A DNA stretch of 64,000 bases, from NCBI RefSeq assembly GCF_017354945.1, contig NZ_CP071503.1:2976001-3040000 (forward strand), written 5' to 3'. Below, piece after piece: positions 46,947-55,795 of the stretch. The DNA is from Shewanella avicenniae (GTDB lineage: Bacteria > Pseudomonadota > Gammaproteobacteria > Enterobacterales > Shewanellaceae). The translations under genes were made by a program, and so were the position numbers. The first letter of the stretch is position 1. Every line of letters starts with the position of its first letter. The notes under the pieces were generated by a model, which saw only the letters and a list, made by a program, of their open reading frames with translations, made no database searches and was not told the DNA's origin.

Positions 46947-47693
46947 CTAACTAATGCGCAGCAGCGAGGCTGACGCTTTATCGTTTTCTTCAGCTGACTT
47001 CATCATTTTTACTTGCAGTTCAAATTGACGTTGCAAGTTGATAAGTGCCGTCATCTCTTCGATTGGGTTGACGTTACTGCCTTCAATGGCACCATTGACG
47101 ATGCTGACATCCCCATTTGCATCAGCAGTTGTACCGTCCATTAAGCGATACAAACCATCGTCGCCACGCATCATGTTTTCATTGCCGGGATTGACCAATT
47201 TGATCCGTGCCACCTCAAAGTTCACTTCGGGTGTCGCACCCAGTGGCTGTACTGAGATCATGCCGTCAGAACCAATATCCAGTTTACGAATCGGCAACGG
47301 CAGAATAATGGGCGCGCCGTTCTCACCCAGTACGGGGTCACCGTGACTATTCTTCACCATGCCAAATGAATCGAACGTCAAACTACCGGCACGGCTATAT
47401 GCTTCGCCGCCATCGGCGTCTTCAACGGCAATCCAGCCATCACCTTTGATGGCAATATCCATATCTCGACCCGTGGTTTGAATTGGGCCATTTTTAAAAC
47501 TTGATGCGGGTTTTTCAGACAAAGCAAAAACACGTGTTGGCAAACCTTCACCAAAGGCTTGCATAGCACGCGCTTGGTTAAGATCAGCCTTAAAACCATC
47601 GGTGCTGGCGTTGGCCAAATTGTTGGCACGAACAGATAAGGCATTCATGTTCTGCTTAGCGCCCGTCATTGAGATATAAAGAAATTTGTCCAC
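46947..47693 (-). CDS. flgF: Proximal rod protein FlgF
   Basis: 248 residues starting at GTG 47691-47693 (MDKFLYISMTG), with GGAG six bases upstream; the longer frame from a TTG at 47708 would remove this ribosome site. NNLANASTDGFKADLNQARA, GWIAVEDADGGEAYSRAGSL and NPIEEMTALINLQRQFELQV are FlgF motifs. First gene of flgFGHIJKL. Confidence 0.95.
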   Translation of the reverse strand: MDKFLYISMTGAKQNMNALSVRANNLANASTDGFKADLNQARAMQAFGEGLPTRVFALSEKPASSFKNGPIQTTGRDMDIAIKGDGWIAVEDADGGEAYSRAGSLTFDSFGMVKNSHGDPVLGENGAPIILPLPIRKLDIGSDGMISVQPLGATPEVNFEVARIKLVNPGNENMMRGDDGLYRLMDGTTADANGDVSIVNGAIEGSNVNPIEEMTALINLQRQFELQVKMMKSAEENDKASASLLRIS

Positions 47694-47740
47694 GGCTTGC
47701 TCCGTCAAAAATTGAGCTTAACCGGATAAAAGCAAGCTTC

Positions 47741-47756
47741 GTGCCATAAAAAGGCG
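47741..47756 (-). promoter_or_regulatory. Sigma-54 promoter of flgFGHIJKL
   Basis: The minus strand reads TGGCACGAAGCTTGCT, an exact consensus match. Predicted start about 47730, 36 bases before the flgF GTG. Confidence 0.9.
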
Positions 47757-47809
47757 CTGAAATTAGACTCGTACGGACAACGCGTTAGCAGAAATGCAGA
47801 AGATAAAAA

Positions 47810-47837
47810 CAATGAAGCGGCAAGAGATTGCCGCTTC
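47810..47837 (-). terminator. Terminator after flgE
   Basis: GAAGCGGCAA (47814-47823) and TTGCCGCTTC (47828-47837) pair perfectly around GAGA; on the minus strand a T-rich tail follows. It separates flgBCDE from flgF. Confidence 0.85.
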
Positions 47838-47863
47838 GAATGACTTAGCCGCTAGAGGAGCGA

Positions 47864-49237
47864 TTAGCGGATCTGCAGAATAGTCTGCTGCAGGGTGTTG
47901 TTAACTTCTAAGGTGCGCGAGTTGGCTTGGAAGTTACGCTGTGCAGAAATCAAATCCACCAACTCAGTCGTCAGATCGACGTTTGACTGCTCGAGTGATG
48001 ATGAACGAATCGTACCGAACACGCCGCTGTTTGCTTCACCCGCTATTGCTTCACCGGAATCAAGACTTGCCTTCCAAGAAGTATTCCCAACCTGTGTCAA
48101 ACCTTGTTCATTGGCAAAGCGCACTAAGGCAACTTGCCCTAAAGGCACTGTTGATCCATTGCTGTAATTAGCAGATACAAGCCCGTCAGCACCAACTTCG
48201 ACGTTGGTTAGTCGGCCCACGGTAATACCATCTTGATCTAATTCTGTCGTATTAAACGCTTCGGAATACTGGGTTGGACGATTGAACCCAATGGTCAACG
48301 TCTGCGAACCATCAGCCGCTGCAGACAAGACATTTGCCCCCGAAATCCCAAGCGCCTCAGTAGTCATGGTCGCTGGATCAGTACCAACAAAGTTACCAGA
48401 AGCATCAAAGCTGAGCACTGCACCGTTCCAAGGAGTCACACCATCTGGCTGTGTAGCTAACGCTGACGCAGTTGAATCCGCAGCGCCATCACCATCGGTG
48501 TCTGTTGAATATGAACCTGCAGAACCCAAGTTCACCGCTTGACCATCAAGTGAATAGAACGCCACCCAATTACTTTGCCCAGTGTATGCGCCGTTTTGTG
48601 GACGCACAAAATAGGTTGTCAACGTATGAGACTCACCAAGCGAGTCAAAAATGGTAACCGCGGTCGAATTATTAAACGTGGTTGAATCAGTAGGATCAAA
48701 TGCGGCAGGGTTCATCGTTTCTGCATTGGAATTCAAGTTCATACTAATACGTACGTTTTCAGTTGCTTGAGGGCTACCTGCAGTATCAGGAATCTGAATT
48801 GGGGTTGTGGTACTCAAACTCACAGAAGAGGCATTGCCATCGCCATCGACGGGGAATGTCTGCAAGAAGTTACCATCAGAATCTACTAAGAAACCGTCTT
48901 CATCACGTTTAAATGCACCGGCACGGGTGAAAGAATAATCACTCGAACCAATACCAGAGGCAGTTACAAAAAAGCCATTACCGTTAATCGACATATCCAA
49001 CGCATTGTTGGTCGATAGTAAATTACCTTGGTGAAATTGCTGTGCTACTTGAGTCGTGGTGACACCGCCACCCACGGTAGTTTTGCTGCTTGAAAACAAC
49101 GACGTGGCATAAACATCGGCAAATTCTGCACGAGACTCTTTAAAGCCTGTGGTATTCACGTTGGCGATGTTATTGGCCGTTGTATTGAGATCCTTCTGCG
49201 CCGCATTGATCCCACTAAGAGCAATGTTAAAAGACAT
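47864..49237 (-). CDS. flgE: Flagellar hook protein FlgE
   Basis: 457 residues. Conserved ends MSFNIALSGINAAQKDLNTT, NNIANVNTTGFKESRAEFAD and SNVDLTTELVDLISAQRNFQ enclose a variable middle rich in Asp, Thr and Ser. FlgE forms the hook. It ends the flgBCDE operon, 51 bases after flgD. Confidence 0.97.
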   Translation of the reverse strand: MSFNIALSGINAAQKDLNTTANNIANVNTTGFKESRAEFADVYATSLFSSSKTTVGGGVTTTQVAQQFHQGNLLSTNNALDMSINGNGFFVTASGIGSSDYSFTRAGAFKRDEDGFLVDSDGNFLQTFPVDGDGNASSVSLSTTTPIQIPDTAGSPQATENVRISMNLNSNAETMNPAAFDPTDSTTFNNSTAVTIFDSLGESHTLTTYFVRPQNGAYTGQSNWVAFYSLDGQAVNLGSAGSYSTDTDGDGAADSTASALATQPDGVTPWNGAVLSFDASGNFVGTDPATMTTEALGISGANVLSAAADGSQTLTIGFNRPTQYSEAFNTTELDQDGITVGRLTNVEVGADGLVSANYSNGSTVPLGQVALVRFANEQGLTQVGNTSWKASLDSGEAIAGEANSGVFGTIRSSSLEQSNVDLTTELVDLISAQRNFQANSRTLEVNNTLQQTILQIR

Positions 49238-49288
49238 AAACCACCTCTTAATCTATTGAATATCGCCCGGAAAACTCCGGCGCAAAAA

Positions 49289-49972
49289 TTAACCTTCAGA
49301 AACCGCCAATACATCAGACAGCAATACGCCGCCGATACCGCGAACGTTAAGCACGGCTCCGCTAGTTGCGTTCAGCGACACGCTGCTCACATGGCCGTAC
49401 GTACTTACCGCCAGTTCTTGTGCAGTACCATCCACTGTGCCGTTTGCGGTAAAGGTGTAGGTTCCCGGAGCCATTGGATTGCCCGCACTATCAGTGCCAT
49501 CCCAAGCAACATCGATATTGCCGCCTGCACTGCCATCCACATTGAATGTTTTGACCACCTGCCCCGATGTATCTTTGACCGATACACGAATAATGTTGAT
49601 AGGTTCAGTGGTGCTAATAACCGCTTTCAAGCTTGGATCCTCTGCCGACATGTAGGCTGTACCAGAGGGAACCAACACTTTTTGGCCAACCAATCCTGAT
49701 GCCTGTAATGCTTGGCTTGAGGTCATCACGGTATTGAGATTGACGATTTGATCGTTCAAGCGGCCAATACCATCTACCGTAGAAAACGATGCCATCTGCG
49801 CAATCATCTGGTCGTTATCCACCGGATCAGAAGGATCCTGCATCGATAACTGGGTACTGAGTAACGAGAAGAAGTCCGCTTGAGTCAGACTTTGGTTATT
49901 GGTATTCACCTGCGACGTAGCAGCGCTGGCGCTTGACGTATCTAGCAGAGAATTAAGTGAGTTAATTGCCAC
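49289..49972 (-). CDS. flgD: Hook cap and assembly protein FlgD
   Basis: 227 residues with LTQADFFSLLSTQLSMQDPS, DPVDNDQMIAQMASFSTVDG and a C-terminal Ig/tudor-like part with GNIDVAWDGTDSAGNPMAPG and TYTFTANGTVDG. It caps the growing hook and is discarded later. It follows flgC by 13 bases. Confidence 0.96.
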   Translation of the reverse strand: MAINSLNSLLDTSSASAATSQVNTNNQSLTQADFFSLLSTQLSMQDPSDPVDNDQMIAQMASFSTVDGIGRLNDQIVNLNTVMTSSQALQASGLVGQKVLVPSGTAYMSAEDPSLKAVISTTEPINIIRVSVKDTSGQVVKTFNVDGSAGGNIDVAWDGTDSAGNPMAPGTYTFTANGTVDGTAQELAVSTYGHVSSVSLNATSGAVLNVRGIGGVLLSDVLAVSEG

Positions 49973-49985
49973 GGTTCAATTCTCC

Positions 49986-50408
49986 TTATTGGCCTAAACG
50001 CAATGTTTGTTGCAGCATCGACTTGGTCGCATCAGCCACTTGCACGTTCATTTGATAAGATTGCGACGCTGAAATCATGTCGGCCATCTCTTCAACGACG
50101 TTGACGTTAGGCTTATAAATAAAACCATCGGCATCGGCCAATGGATGATCTGGTGCGTATTCTTTCTGCAACGGCTTATCACTTTCGACAATCCCCTGCA
50201 CTTTCACCGAATATGATTCTTGTTGCTGTTGACCTTGGGTCGCCTTGGCTAACTCCGCCTGAAACACCGGATGGCGCGCTTTGTAGGTTTGGTCAAGACT
50301 ACTGGAAACGGAATCAGCGTTGGCGATGTTACTGGCCGTGGTATTGAGGCGAACAGTCTGTGCCGACATCCCCGAACCCGCGATATTAAAGATGTTATAC
50401 AGTCCCAT
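49986..50408 (-). CDS. flgC: Proximal rod protein FlgC
   Basis: 140 residues. FNIAGSGMSAQTVRLNTTAS, NIANADSVSSSLDQTYKARH and NVNVVEEMADMISASQSYQM identify FlgC. It follows flgB by two bases. Confidence 0.96.
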   Translation of the reverse strand: MGLYNIFNIAGSGMSAQTVRLNTTASNIANADSVSSSLDQTYKARHPVFQAELAKATQGQQQQESYSVKVQGIVESDKPLQKEYAPDHPLADADGFIYKPNVNVVEEMADMISASQSYQMNVQVADATKSMLQQTLRLGQ

Positions 50409-50410
50409 GA

Positions 50411-50809
50411 TTAATCTCCTCTAATCGCTTTTTTCATGCCGGAGAAACGCGCACCGAGAAACTGTAGCGACATCTGGTATTCAAGAGAGTTTTGCATAAA
50501 CGCTTGCTGTTCCTTCTGCATATCAACCGTGTTGCCATCCCCAGTATCGGGTTGATCAGGCACACGAAATTTGACGTTTTGCTGCGTTAGCGTTTGTAAA
50601 TCAAAATGCTTTTCAGAGGTGGCCGCCATCTTCAAGCCTTTTTGTTGGCTCATGGCGCCCTGCAATGCCGTAGAAAAATCCACATCACGCGCTTTGTAAT
50701 GAGGTGTATCGGCATTGGCAATGTTGCTGGAGAGCACTTCAGCACGCTCAGCACGGATCCCCAACGTATATTGGTGAATGCCAAGTGCATTATCGAAACT
50801 GATCGCCAT
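50411..50809 (-). CDS. flgB: Proximal rod protein FlgB
   Basis: 132 residues from the ATG at 50807-50809 (GGAGG eight bases upstream), rather than 50827. [40 protein letters not shown] and [20 protein letters not shown] match FlgB. First gene of flgBCDE. Confidence 0.96.
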   Translation of the reverse strand: MAISFDNALGIHQYTLGIRAERAEVLSSNIANADTPHYKARDVDFSTALQGAMSQQKGLKMAATSEKHFDLQTLTQQNVKFRVPDQPDTGDGNTVDMQKEQQAFMQNSLEYQMSLQFLGARFSGMKKAIRGD

Positions 50810-50844
50810 AAAATTTTCCTCCAACACTGAGTAGCAGAATCAAA

Positions 50845-50859
50845 GCAATTTATATGCCA
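50845..50859 (-). promoter_or_regulatory. Sigma-54 promoter of flgBCDE
   Basis: The minus strand reads TGGCATATAAATTGC followed by TTT, with GG-N10-GC spacing. Predicted start about 50833, leader of 23 bases. Confidence 0.85.
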
Positions 50860-50935
50860 CAAAACAGCCTTGGTGATGCTAAGGACGGTCAGATTCATTG
50901 CCAGTTAAGTGACGCTGATAGAAAAGTTAGGCAAT

Positions 50936-50969
50936 AAAAATGCCAGCCGTTTCGCAACAGGCTGGCATT
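50936..50969 (-). terminator. Terminator after cheR
   Basis: AATGCCAGCC (50939-50948) and GGCTGGCATT (50960-50969) pair perfectly around 11 bases, followed on the minus strand by a T run. It ends the cheR transcript upstream of the flgB promoter. Confidence 0.9.
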
Positions 50970-50999
50970 CGTCATCAATAGCGCTGATAACGCGTGTGC

Positions 51000-51833
51000 T
51001 TAGGTTTTCTTCTGATAATAAATCCCTGGATTACAGCGGATCATGTCAAATTCATCGGTTAACCCAGCAATAGACTCAGAGGCGCCCAAAAACAAGATGC
51101 CTTTGGGATTCAAAGCGGCAGCAAATTGCCGCAAGATTTTGGCTTTGGCTTCCGGGGCAAAATAGATAAGCACATTACGGCAAAAGATGATGTCAAACTT
51201 GCCAAGTAACGAGTAACTTTCCAATAAGTTATGCGCGCGGAAATTAACTAAACGCCGCACATTATCCTTTAAGCGCATGTTGCCATTTGGCAAAGCATCA
51301 AAAAACTGACGCTTATGCTCCTCAGATAAACCCCGCGCCAATGCCAGCCCATCATATTCGGCATTTTTACATCGCTCCAGCATTGAGGGCGATAGGTCAG
51401 TCGCTTGGATTGATACTCCACCGGGTAATCCGCCCGGTTTACGTTGCTGATATTGCAGCGCTGTCATGGCTAATGAGTAAGGCTCTTGCCCTGAAGAACA
51501 AGCAGCTGACCAGATTTTTAGTGGACGGCCTAATTTGGCATATTGTGGCAACAGTTGGTTAGCCATCAAATCGAACGGGTATTTGTCACGAAACCACAGG
51601 GTTTCGTTGGTGGTCATGGCATCAATCACTTCCGCACGTAATTGACGCTCGGTAGGACGCATCGACTGCTTAACGACTTCAGACAACGAAGGTAAGCCAT
51701 ATTTGCCCATCAAAGGCGCTAATCGGCTTCTGACGAGATACTGCTTATTTTCACCGAGCACAATACCGCTATGCTGCTCTAAAAACAGTCTGAATTGATT
51801 ATACTCGGTTTCTGCGAGCGACTTATCTTGCAC
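51000..51833 (-). CDS. cheR: Chemotaxis protein methyltransferase CheR
   Basis: 277 residues starting at GTG. An N-terminal helical domain (FRLFLEQHSGIVLGENKQYL) precedes the SAM-dependent methyltransferase domain with IWSAACSSGQEPYSLAM, VSIQATDLSPSMLERCKNAE and FDIIFCRNVLIYFAPEAKAK. It methylates receptor glutamates, opposed by CheB. It lies 136 bases after cheV. Confidence 0.97.
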   Translation of the reverse strand: MQDKSLAETEYNQFRLFLEQHSGIVLGENKQYLVRSRLAPLMGKYGLPSLSEVVKQSMRPTERQLRAEVIDAMTTNETLWFRDKYPFDLMANQLLPQYAKLGRPLKIWSAACSSGQEPYSLAMTALQYQQRKPGGLPGGVSIQATDLSPSMLERCKNAEYDGLALARGLSEEHKRQFFDALPNGNMRLKDNVRRLVNFRAHNLLESYSLLGKFDIIFCRNVLIYFAPEAKAKILRQFAAALNPKGILFLGASESIAGLTDEFDMIRCNPGIYYQKKT

Positions 51834-51924
51834 CTTGGCTTCCCGTCATTAATGAACACCGCCGTTATAGAAGTGTACGCTGTCCTGCTATTGTATCGGG
51901 CTGCGTTATACCGCAGCTGAACCA

Positions 51925-51939
51925 GCATGACAAGCGCCA
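51925..51939 (-). promoter_or_regulatory. Candidate sigma-54 promoter before cheR
   Basis: The minus strand reads TGGCGCTTGTCATGC, with correct GG-N10-GC spacing but ATGC for TTGC. Predicted start about 51913. Weaker than the other sites in this window. Confidence 0.45.
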
Positions 51940-51969
51940 CTACTATTTTAATTCAGCACCAGCGAAAAC

Positions 51970-52890
51970 TTATAAACTGAGATGCTTGTTAACAGCTGCC
52001 GCCAATTCATCAGGGTTAAACTTTGCGATAAAGTCATTGGCGCCCACTTTCTGCACCATCGCGTGGTTAAATACGCCACTGAGTGAGGTATGCAACACCA
52101 CTTTAATATGCTTAAGTTTAGGGTCATCACGAATTTCGGCTGTTAAAGTGTAACCGTCCATTTCTGGCATTTCGATATCTGAGATGATCAATGGAATTTC
52201 AGTTGAAACATTGTCCATCTCAGTGGCAATCGCCTTGAGCTTTTCCAACGCTTCGCGACCATCTTTTGCCGTATCGATCTGCAGGTTCAGCGCTTCCAGA
52301 GCACGAAGGATCTGCTTTCTAGCAACTGCGGAATCGTCAACCACCATGATGTGATACTGCTGTTCTCTATCGATGGTAAGCGCCTCATCAACTTCTTTAC
52401 TGATAGCAGTCTTCACTGGTGAAATTTCATCAAGAATTTTCTCAACGTCAATAATTTCAACCAATTCACCATCTATCTCGGTGACTGCAGTCAAGTAAGA
52501 GGTGCGACCGGCCCCTTGCGGTGGTGGCATAATTGCCGACCAGTTCATATTAATGATGCGTTCGACCGATTTGACCAAAAAACCCTGCACACTACGGTTA
52601 TACTCGGAAATGATAATAAAACTATTGGTCACATCTTCGATTGGACGTCCGCCAGTCGCCGCGCTCAAATCGATCACAGAAATCGTGGTGCCACGAATAT
52701 GCGCTACCCCTCTGATAAAGGGATTCAATTTAGGCAATGAAGTCAAAGGTGGGCACTGTAGGACTTCTTTCACTTTAAACACGTTAATACCAAAACGCTG
52801 TCTGCCGTTTAATTTAAATAGCAGCAGTTCCAGCCTGTTTTGCCCTACAAGTTGAGTTCTTTTATTGACCGATTCAAGAATGCCTGACAT
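51970..52890 (-). CDS. cheV: Chemotaxis coupling/response protein CheV
   Basis: 306 residues from the ATG at 52888-52890 (AAGG seven bases upstream). An N-terminal CheW domain (about 1-160; LLLFKLNGRQRFGINVFKVK) is fused to a receiver domain (about 175-300; IMVVDDSAVARKQILRALEA, phospho-acceptor in PLIISDIEMPEMDGYTL). CheV couples receptors to CheA and may act in adaptation or as a phosphate sink. Usual neighbour of cheR and flgA. Confidence 0.96.
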   Translation of the reverse strand: MSGILESVNKRTQLVGQNRLELLLFKLNGRQRFGINVFKVKEVLQCPPLTSLPKLNPFIRGVAHIRGTTISVIDLSAATGGRPIEDVTNSFIIISEYNRSVQGFLVKSVERIINMNWSAIMPPPQGAGRTSYLTAVTEIDGELVEIIDVEKILDEISPVKTAISKEVDEALTIDREQQYHIMVVDDSAVARKQILRALEALNLQIDTAKDGREALEKLKAIATEMDNVSTEIPLIISDIEMPEMDGYTLTAEIRDDPKLKHIKVVLHTSLSGVFNHAMVQKVGANDFIAKFNPDELAAAVNKHLSL

Positions 52891-52941
52891 AAGTCTGCCT
52901 TGTATTAATTTTACAATTCCCACCTAACTGAATCACCAGTA

Positions 52942-52957
52942 AGGCATGCATATTGCT
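52942..52957 (+). promoter_or_regulatory. Sigma-54 promoter of flgA
   Basis: The plus strand reads AGGCATGCATATTGCT, with GG-N10-GC spacing. Predicted start about 52968. This rules out the longer flgA frame from an ATG at 52946. Confidence 0.7.
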
Positions 52958-53080
52958 TTTACACCGATAATCCGAGCTTCAGTCAAAGTTCTGACGCGGC
53001 GGCATCGAATGCGCTATCAGCGGTTGTGGAACTACCTGAAGTATAAGTGTAAACCTGTTTTTCTATCTAGCCTGTTCATT

Positions 53081-53788
53081 ATGAAAGTAAATTTAGCACA
53101 TATTTTTTTCGCTGCAGTGATAAACGCCGTAATATCAACAGGCGTGCAGGCTGACATACCAAGTATATCGGCTATACAAAAGTTAGCTAAAGAAACAGTG
53201 TCAAAAAACTTAGCTGCACCTGCGACAGCTAAAATTGAAATCACGCCTCAGGCAATCGACCCAAGATTGCCGCTACCAAACTGTATTTCGCCGGTGACGG
53301 TAGAGCTTGCCGTCGATCGTCCGATTAGCCGTAATAACACGCTAAAAGTCAGTTGCGACATCGAAAACCAAACATACCCGTGGCAAGTATTCATGTCAGT
53401 GCGAGTCGATATCAGTTTTCCCGTGATCGTGCCCAATGAAACCTTGGCGCAAGGCACTGTGTTAACAAGAAGTAACCTCAGCTTGCGCTATATCGATCAA
53501 TACAGCTTAAACGGTCAACAATTTGATAGCCTAGAACCACTCATCGGTGCAAAACTCAAACGACGTATCACCAAGGACTACCCTATTTTTTCAGCCAACG
53601 TATGCTTTGTTTGTAAAGGTGATCAGGTCTCTATTTTGGCAGCTACCGAAAATTTTCAGATAAAGACGGTTGGCGTCGCTATGGAAGATGGCAATGCCGG
53701 CGAGCAGATTAGCGTAAAAAATGCGAGGTCAAACAAGCTGATAGAGGCTATAGTGGCAAAAGTTGGCGAAGTTCGCATAAAAATGTAA
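53081..53788 (+). CDS. flgA: P-ring assembly chaperone FlgA
   Basis: 235 residues. A Sec signal peptide (MKVNLAHIFFAAVINAVIST, cut after VQA) is followed by an SAF-type domain: RVDISFPVIVPNETLAQGTV, LTRSNLSLRYIDQY, and C-terminal KGDQVSILAATENFQIKTVG and GEQISVKNARSNKLIEAIVA. FlgA assists P-ring formation by FlgI in the periplasm. The ATG lies downstream of the predicted transcription start. Confidence 0.94.
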   Translation: MKVNLAHIFFAAVINAVISTGVQADIPSISAIQKLAKETVSKNLAAPATAKIEITPQAIDPRLPLPNCISPVTVELAVDRPISRNNTLKVSCDIENQTYPWQVFMSVRVDISFPVIVPNETLAQGTVLTRSNLSLRYIDQYSLNGQQFDSLEPLIGAKLKRRITKDYPIFSANVCFVCKGDQVSILAATENFQIKTVGVAMEDGNAGEQISVKNARSNKLIEAIVAKVGEVRIKM

Positions 53789-53795
53789 AAATTGC

Positions 53796-53822
53796 TCAAG
53801 CAATAAACTGATCTGCCGATAA
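53796..53822 (+). promoter_or_regulatory. Sigma-28 promoter of flgMN
   Basis: TCAAGCAA, 11 bases, then GCCGATAA, an exact -10 match. Predicted start about 53829. This gives FliA control over its own inhibitor. Confidence 0.88.
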
Positions 53823-53864
53823 AGAGTCTGAGAACTTAGATTCAACGCTGGAGCCCAAACGGCT

Positions 53865-54182
53865 ATGGACATTAAACAACTGCAAAATCAACCGCGAGTG
53901 ACTACGGTCAACTCACCTAAAACCGGTTCAGCGACCACAGCTGAAAGCACGCAATCGGCTATAGTGGCGAATAGCAAAGACTCAGTTGTTGTCTCAAGTC
54001 AGGCACAGCAGCTTCAAAGTCTACAGGGTAAGATTTCGTCTCTGCCAGACGTTGACGTTAAAAAAGTAGCGGAAATAAAAGCAGCTATTGCTGAAGGCCG
54101 TTACAAAGTTGACCCTGAAAAGCTGGCAGGCAATATTGCGCAATTTGAAGCCGATATGAACGATATCAATCTGGAGGCTTAA
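53865..54182 (+). CDS. flgM: Anti-sigma-28 factor FlgM
   Basis: 105 residues: a disordered Ser/Thr/Gln-rich N-terminal half and a C-terminal sigma-binding region (SLPDVDVKKVAEIKAAIAEG, YKVDPEKLAGNIAQFEADM). It binds FliA until it is secreted through the finished hook. Its stop overlaps the flgN ATG (TTAATG). Confidence 0.96.
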   Translation: MDIKQLQNQPRVTTVNSPKTGSATTAESTQSAIVANSKDSVVVSSQAQQLQSLQGKISSLPDVDVKKVAEIKAAIAEGRYKVDPEKLAGNIAQFEADMNDINLEA

Positions 54183-54610
54183 TGCAGCTGACAGACTTGG
54201 AACAGCTTCTGAATAAGCAGACGCTCAACTTAGAGCGGCTGCTTTTTTTGATCGACCAAGAACGACAAGCACTAATTAATAGAGATGCTGACAAACTGCT
54301 CTCATTAGCCAGCGACAAATCTAGCCTTCTCGATAGCGTTAAATCACTCGATGGCGAACTTGCCAAGCATCCAGACAAAAGCGATTTCAGCAAAGAGCCT
54401 ATCGCGAGCAAAGTTAATGATGCCAAAGCGTTAATGGCTGAGTGCCAAGTGAAAAATCAAGAAAATGGCAAACTGATTGAACTGTGCAGCGCCAGCATCA
54501 ATCGCTTAGCCCAAGCACTGCAGATGAGCCGTAATGCCAACAGCCTGACCTACGATGGCAAAGGTAAAACCTCCACCATCGCCACCCTAGGTAACGATTT
54601 GAAAGCCTAA
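54182..54610 (+). CDS. flgN: Flagellar export chaperone FlgN
   Basis: 142 residues, helical, with LNKQTLNLERLLFLIDQERQ and ALINRDADKLLSLASDKSSL near the N-terminus and the family tail LTYDGKGKTSTI. FlgN is the chaperone for FlgK and FlgL. GGAGG precedes the ATG, which overlaps the flgM stop. Confidence 0.94.
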   Translation: MQLTDLEQLLNKQTLNLERLLFLIDQERQALINRDADKLLSLASDKSSLLDSVKSLDGELAKHPDKSDFSKEPIASKVNDAKALMAECQVKNQENGKLIELCSASINRLAQALQMSRNANSLTYDGKGKTSTIATLGNDLKA

Positions 54611-54640
54611 ACTTCTCAATTGAAATCAGCTAGATTTATA

Positions 54641-54672
54641 AAAATGCCACGACAAACAATCGTGGCATTTTT
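54641..54672 (+). terminator. Terminator after flgN
   Basis: AAAATGCCACGA (54641-54652) and TCGTGGCATTTT (54660-54671) pair perfectly around seven bases, ending in T. It may serve both flgN and the convergent flgP. Confidence 0.92.
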
Positions 54673-54734
54673 GTGTTTGCAGGCATTTCAAGACCGAGCC
54701 GTCGCGAATCCTCTGTCACTGGAATCCTCAGACA

Positions 54735-55187
54735 CTAAAAGTAAGTCACCGAACGAATCTCTTGTGGCCGGTTCTGCTGTTGGTATAACTGCCAAACTGT
54801 CGCAAAATCCAATTCAAGTTCTGTCACATAATGCTCGCCCGCCGGATAACTGGCTATCACCTTTGCACCACGAATAACGCCTGAAACAGACGCTTTTACC
54901 GTATCAGATTTCATCGCCCAATCGCCGACGCTACTCGAACCTTGTAAATGCTGTCCGTAAACTTGTTCAGCAAGCTCACGGTAAGCGGCAATCTTGGACG
55001 CCTGCATTGCCATCAGAACCCGCTCTGCCTGAGTTTTACCCGGCTGAGATGCTAACGGCGCATAACCGGTGGCGGTCAATGTAGGAAATTGCTCTGGCGC
55101 TACGGTTTCATACTGAACATATTTTTCCCGCATGCTGCTACATCCTGCCAGTAACACTATGGCTGCCACTAGGATCACTCTCATCAT
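54735..55187 (-). CDS. flgP: Flagellar outer-ring lipoprotein FlgP
   Basis: 150 residues with lipobox LLAGC (C16), then an LPP20-type domain: VLMAMQASKIAAYRELAEQV, YGQHLQGSSSVGDW and GVIRGAKVIASYPAGEHYVT. FlgP builds an outer disc or ring around the L/P rings in Vibrio and Campylobacter. It overlaps flgO by four bases. Confidence 0.93.
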   Translation of the reverse strand: MMRVILVAAIVLLAGCSSMREKYVQYETVAPEQFPTLTATGYAPLASQPGKTQAERVLMAMQASKIAAYRELAEQVYGQHLQGSSSVGDWAMKSDTVKASVSGVIRGAKVIASYPAGEHYVTELELDFATVWQLYQQQNRPQEIRSVTYF

Positions 55188-55795
55188 TGTTTAGCTCCCA
55201 CATAGTGTGCAGTTTCAGCGCCTTGGCTTGGATGACGATACAGCAAGCCGTCTTTGGAGACGCTCGACTTGGCTTCCACGATATACCCCGGTAATTGCTG
55301 TGCTGATACAAAGGTATTAGCTGACGATGAAACATGGTTATCTGTGGTATCAATAATGCGCGCATTAATCGCCACACCAGACTTTGTCAGTTCCATCGTT
55401 GATACCAACACATGGGTGGCTGCCACATTAGCGGCAATTTTTTGCCAATCACGCGTCAGCAGATAAGTACCGTCTGCCGCCGCCTTAACAGTATCGCTCA
55501 TATTGATATCAATCACTTTAAAGCCTTGCTGCTGAAATGCAGTCATCAGATCTTGTTGCAACTGCACCGCCAACGGATTCGTTTTCTCTAAGCTACTGGC
55601 GTCCACAGGTGTCGAAATCAGTAACGTCTGCGCCCCCGTAAAATCGTCGCTGTAACGGGCGAGATCGAACGTCAATTGCTCGGCAACCTGAAATAAAGGC
55701 GTTTCTTGCACAGGAGCCTCAACATAGCTCACAGCAGGTTGTGTCGATGAACACCCTGCCAGCAATGCGATTAGAGGAATTAGTTTTTTAAACAT
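55184..55795 (-). CDS. flgO: Flagellar outer-membrane lipoprotein FlgO
   Basis: 203 residues with lipobox LLAGC (C15). A FlgO-type domain follows (LLISTPVDASSLEKTNPLAV, QLQQDLMTAFQQQGFKVIDI, THVLVSTMELTKSGVAINAR). It supports the outer rings with FlgP and FlgT. A sigma-54 site lies upstream at 55993. Confidence 0.93.
   Translation of the reverse strand: MFKKLIPLIALLAGCSSTQPAVSYVEAPVQETPLFQVAEQLTFDLARYSDDFTGAQTLLISTPVDASSLEKTNPLAVQLQQDLMTAFQQQGFKVIDINMSDTVKAAADGTYLLTRDWQKIAANVAATHVLVSTMELTKSGVAINARIIDTTDNHVSSSANTFVSAQQLPGYIVEAKSSVSKDGLLYRHPSQGAETAHYVGAKQ

Noticed and set aside
52946-53080. N-terminal extension of flgA
   Set aside because: It begins upstream of the predicted sigma-54 start and would place a signal peptide in the middle of the protein.
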